Shown here piece by piece: positions 6,418 to 7,893 of a stretch of DNA of 7,893 bases (its first letter is position 1; the number at the start of each line of letters is the position of its first letter). The stretch is from Ferroplasma sp037442045 (GTDB lineage: Archaea > Thermoplasmatota > Thermoplasmata > Thermoplasmatales > Thermoplasmataceae): the NCBI RefSeq assembly GCF_037442045.1, contig NZ_JBBIRC010000054.1, forward strand, positions 1 to 7,893, in the 5' to 3' direction. Made by a program: the position numbers and the translations under genes. The notes below the pieces were generated by a model. That model ran no database searches and had not been told where the DNA came from. It saw nothing but the letters and a program-made list of their open reading frames with translations.

Positions 6418-7577
6418 TGAACGTGAAAGAATTCAGGCCATATTTATTTTCTGGGGATATCAGGGATATAGTATCACCTCCTTTTGATACAATAACTGTA
6501 GAGCAGGAAAAAAAACTGCGTTCTGCTAAATACAATATTACAGCATTGAGCCTTCCAGAATATGGAAATAGTGGAATTACCCTTCAGAAACTTATAAATA
6601 AATGGATCACAGAAGGAGTTATTTACCAGCATGATAAAGATATTATACTGATACTCAAGCAGGTATTTTATATCAATAAAGAAGCAATAACAAGATATGG
6701 AATTATATCACTTGTAGAAATTGATGATATGTTAAAGGCACATGAAAATACTTTTGAAAAAAATGTTCTGGAAAGAAAAAAAGTTATGAAAGAATTGAAT
6801 GGCGAACCGGAGCCAATATTTGTAGTTGTTCCTGATAATGGTTTTGACAAAATGATCAGGAGATACAGCAACAATCTGGAAAAGGTATACGAATTTGAGG
6901 AACCAAGCGGTGTGGAAAATTATATATATTTTCTTGATGACCCGGATAAAATAAATAAATTGAAAGAAACATTGAGGAACGATAGGGGAATCGTGGCAGA
7001 TGGCCATCACAGGACACAGGCAATAATTGACCTTAAAAAGGAAAGCGGTGATATATTCTGGAATTATGCAATGGCATATATAACTTCGATATATGATAAT
7101 GGCCTTATGATAGGTGGTGTGGATAGACTCGTATACAGAATTAATTTTGAGGAAAATTTGCCAAAATTGAGGAATTTATTTGATATAACTGTGGACAGAG
7201 CTATTATGGATGATGATGAAATCAGAGTTTACAGCAAGGGGATATTTTATAGATTGGTGGCAAAGCAATTTGCAATTGATGAAACTTTTGGTTCAGGCCC
7301 GTTGATTTCTACTGAGATTATAAATAAGATACTGTTCAGGGATGGGATGGGGCTTAACAACAATGATATTGAAACAAAGGTTGGATATATATATAACACA
7401 ACCGATGCAATCAATGCAGTTGATATGCACGAATGCGACTTTGCAGTTATCGTTCCCCCGTGGAAAAAGGATGTTTTTTTGAAAATGGTGCTTGAAGGTT
7501 CTGTATTTCCCCAGAAATCAACATATTTTTATCCAAAAATCCCATCAGGCATTGCTATTTACCTGAAGCCATCGTAG
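6417..7577 (+). CDS. DUF1015 family protein (ADGHHR motif)
   Basis: A 386-residue soluble protein with the DUF1015 hallmarks in order: an N-terminal FRPYLF...IVSPPFD segment (5-24), LKAHENT followed by an Arg-containing helix (106-120), VADGHHRTQA (193-202), and the C-terminal FPQKSTYFYPKIPSG (364-378). No signal peptide or membrane segment is seen. The DGHHR loop resembles the ParB/sulfiredoxin-like motif of archaeal serine kinases such as SerK, so nucleotide-dependent chemistry on a small molecule is plausible, but no reaction can be assigned from sequence. Its ATG overlaps the nfo stop by one base (TAATG) with GGTGA upstream, so translation is probably coupled. Its last codons CCA TCG TAG fall inside the following tRNA gene, a 10-nt overlap. 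The C-terminal motif is complete, so the gene does not look truncated. Confidence 0.88.
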   Translation: MNVKEFRPYLFSGDIRDIVSPPFDTITVEQEKKLRSAKYNITALSLPEYGNSGITLQKLINKWITEGVIYQHDKDIILILKQVFYINKEAITRYGIISLVEIDDMLKAHENTFEKNVLERKKVMKELNGEPEPIFVVVPDNGFDKMIRRYSNNLEKVYEFEEPSGVENYIYFLDDPDKINKLKETLRNDRGIVADGHHRTQAIIDLKKESGDIFWNYAMAYITSIYDNGLMIGGVDRLVYRINFEENLPKLRNLFDITVDRAIMDDDEIRVYSKGIFYRLVAKQFAIDETFGSGPLISTEIINKILFRDGMGLNNNDIETKVGYIYNTTDAINAVDMHECDFAVIVPPWKKDVFLKMVLEGSVFPQKSTYFYPKIPSGIAIYLKPS

Positions 7578-7640
7578 CTCAGCAGGAAGAGTGGCTGATT
7601 CGTAATCAGCAGGTCGCGAGTTCAAATCTCGCCGATGGCT
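7568..7640 (+). tRNA. tRNA-Thr (anticodon CGU)
   Basis: A complete 73-nt cloverleaf. The acceptor stem GCCATCG/CGATGGC has 7 perfect pairs. The D arm is GCTC-AGCAGGAA-GAGT, with one G-U pair and GG at 18-19. The anticodon arm is GCTGA-TTCGTAA-TCAGC with anticodon CGT at 7601-7603, reading ACG (Thr). The variable loop is AGGTC and the T arm GCGAG-TTCAAAT-CTCGC. The discriminator base is T at 7640, as expected for archaeal tRNA-Thr. No CCA is encoded and there is no intron. Its first 10 nt overlap the end of the DUF1015 gene on the same strand. A weak TATA-like ATATTTTTAT (7523-7532) lies about 40 bp upstream, within the coding region. Confidence 0.96.
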
Positions 7641-7670
7641 CTAATGAAAATGTTCAACACTGTATCTATG

Positions 7671-7699
7671 TATTTTCTGTTATTTTTGATTTTCTTTAT
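7671..7699 (+). terminator. T-rich terminator region after the tRNA
   Basis: Within 30-60 nt of the tRNA end, three to four T-runs follow each other (TATTTTCTG, TTATTTTTG, ATTTTCTTTA). Archaeal RNA polymerase commonly stops in such oligo-T tracts without a hairpin. No strong stem-loop precedes them. The assignment rests on composition and position. Confidence 0.4.
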
Positions 7700-7737
7700 A
7701 TAATTCAGATCCACTTTTTTAATATAAAAATAGCATT

Positions 7738-7757
7738 ATATAATTAATGAATTATAT
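7738..7757. repeat. AT-only inverted repeat, 8-bp arms
   Basis: ATATAATT-AATG-AATTATAT is a perfect dyad in the gene-free stretch 7641-7824. With pure A/T arms it is a weak hairpin and may be a chance product of composition. It could contribute to termination or lie within a promoter. Apart from the two dyads and the T-runs I see nothing else in this stretch. Confidence 0.2.
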
Positions 7758-7767
7758 TTTAATGTTA

Positions 7768-7799
7768 ATTTTATTATGACCTTTGAATTGTAATAAAAT
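7768..7799. repeat. Inverted repeat with 9-bp arms, possible terminator hairpin
   Basis: ATTTTATTA (7768-7776) and TAATAAAAT (7791-7799) are exact reverse complements around a 14-nt loop. The repeat lies 25 bp beyond the stop of the possible minus-strand gene at the right edge, where a 3'-end structure would be expected. The stem is all A/T, so its stability is doubtful. Confidence 0.25.
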
Positions 7800-7824
7800 A
7801 TTTTAGAATGTTATCTTGGGATAA

Positions 7825-7893
7825 TTAAGGTGCCCAATAATACTTTTTTGCATGCGCCTCAAGGTACACTTGATTAATGGGCCTTATCCTTGA
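7825..7893 (-). CDS. Possible C-terminal end of a minus-strand gene entering from the right edge
   Basis: On the minus strand one frame is open from the right edge to a TAA at 7827-7825: 22 codons ending INQVYLEAHAKKYYWAP. The other two minus frames stop within six codons, and this stretch is less A/T-biased than the DNA before it. The residue mix looks protein-like, but 22 codons can stay open by chance and I do not recognise the family. If real, the gene converges on the tRNA-Thr unit. Confidence 0.3.
   Translation of the reverse strand, partial: SRIRPINQVYLEAHAKKYYWAP

Noticed and set aside
7523..7532. ATATTTTTAT as a tRNA promoter inside the DUF1015 gene
   Set aside because: It is a poor TATA match about 40 bp from the tRNA 5' end in AT-rich coding DNA, so it is not listed as a feature.
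7877..7893. Possible plus-strand start (ATG at 7877) at the right edge
   Set aside because: Only five codons are visible and there is no ribosome site or clear TATA box at the right distance; the opposite strand frame is a better candidate.
7568..7893. tRNA-Thr as an attachment site for an integrated element
   Set aside because: I see no second copy of the tRNA 3' end and no integrase within the window; kept only as a check beyond the edge.
1..7893. CRISPR array, insertion sequence, toxin-antitoxin or defence system
   Set aside because: No regularly spaced repeats, no transposase motifs, no terminal inverted repeats with target duplications and no recognisable small toxin-antitoxin pair are visible.

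Overview
The window looks like chromosomal DNA from a low-GC archaeon, most likely a Thermoplasmatales member such as Ferroplasma or Acidiplasma. The evidence is: A/T-rich codon choice (ATA for Ile, AGA/AGG for Arg); TATA-like boxes placed about 20-27 bp before start codons with no Shine-Dalgarno sequence, which suggests leaderless mRNAs; an archaeal-type CoaBC; a Dpo4/Dbh-like Y-family polymerase; a TrmB-family regulator; and a tRNA without an encoded CCA. The genus is inferred from these features, not from a database match.

Layout: (1) 1-536, minus strand: a partial ArsR-type regulator running off the left edge, divergent from (2) an MFS drug/H+ antiporter-like transporter at 597-1772, with a 60-bp shared promoter region. 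(3) 1811-4705, minus strand: the series coaBC - dinB - DUF309 gene, read leftward and converging on the MFS gene. (4) 4706-4874: a divergent regulatory region holding two matching TTTG-N3-CAAA dyads. (5) 4875-7640, plus strand: TrmB-like regulator - nfo (endonuclease IV) - DUF1015 protein - tRNA-Thr(CGU), very tightly packed. The DUF1015 stop codon lies inside the tRNA gene. (6) 7641-7893: AT-rich DNA with small dyads and possibly the last 22 codons of a minus-strand gene.

How the genes may work together: the central divergent block places two DNA repair/tolerance enzymes, translesion polymerase DinB and AP endonuclease IV, on either side of a TrmB-like regulator whose promoter region carries paired operator-like dyads. 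CoaBC makes 4'-phosphopantetheine for coenzyme A. The DUF309 and DUF1015 proteins are conserved but their roles are not established here. The most interesting observations are the paired dyads with the suggested repair regulon, the CDS/tRNA overlap, and the unusual ArsR subtype beside an efflux-type pump. No mobile element, CRISPR array or obviously novel multi-gene system is visible.
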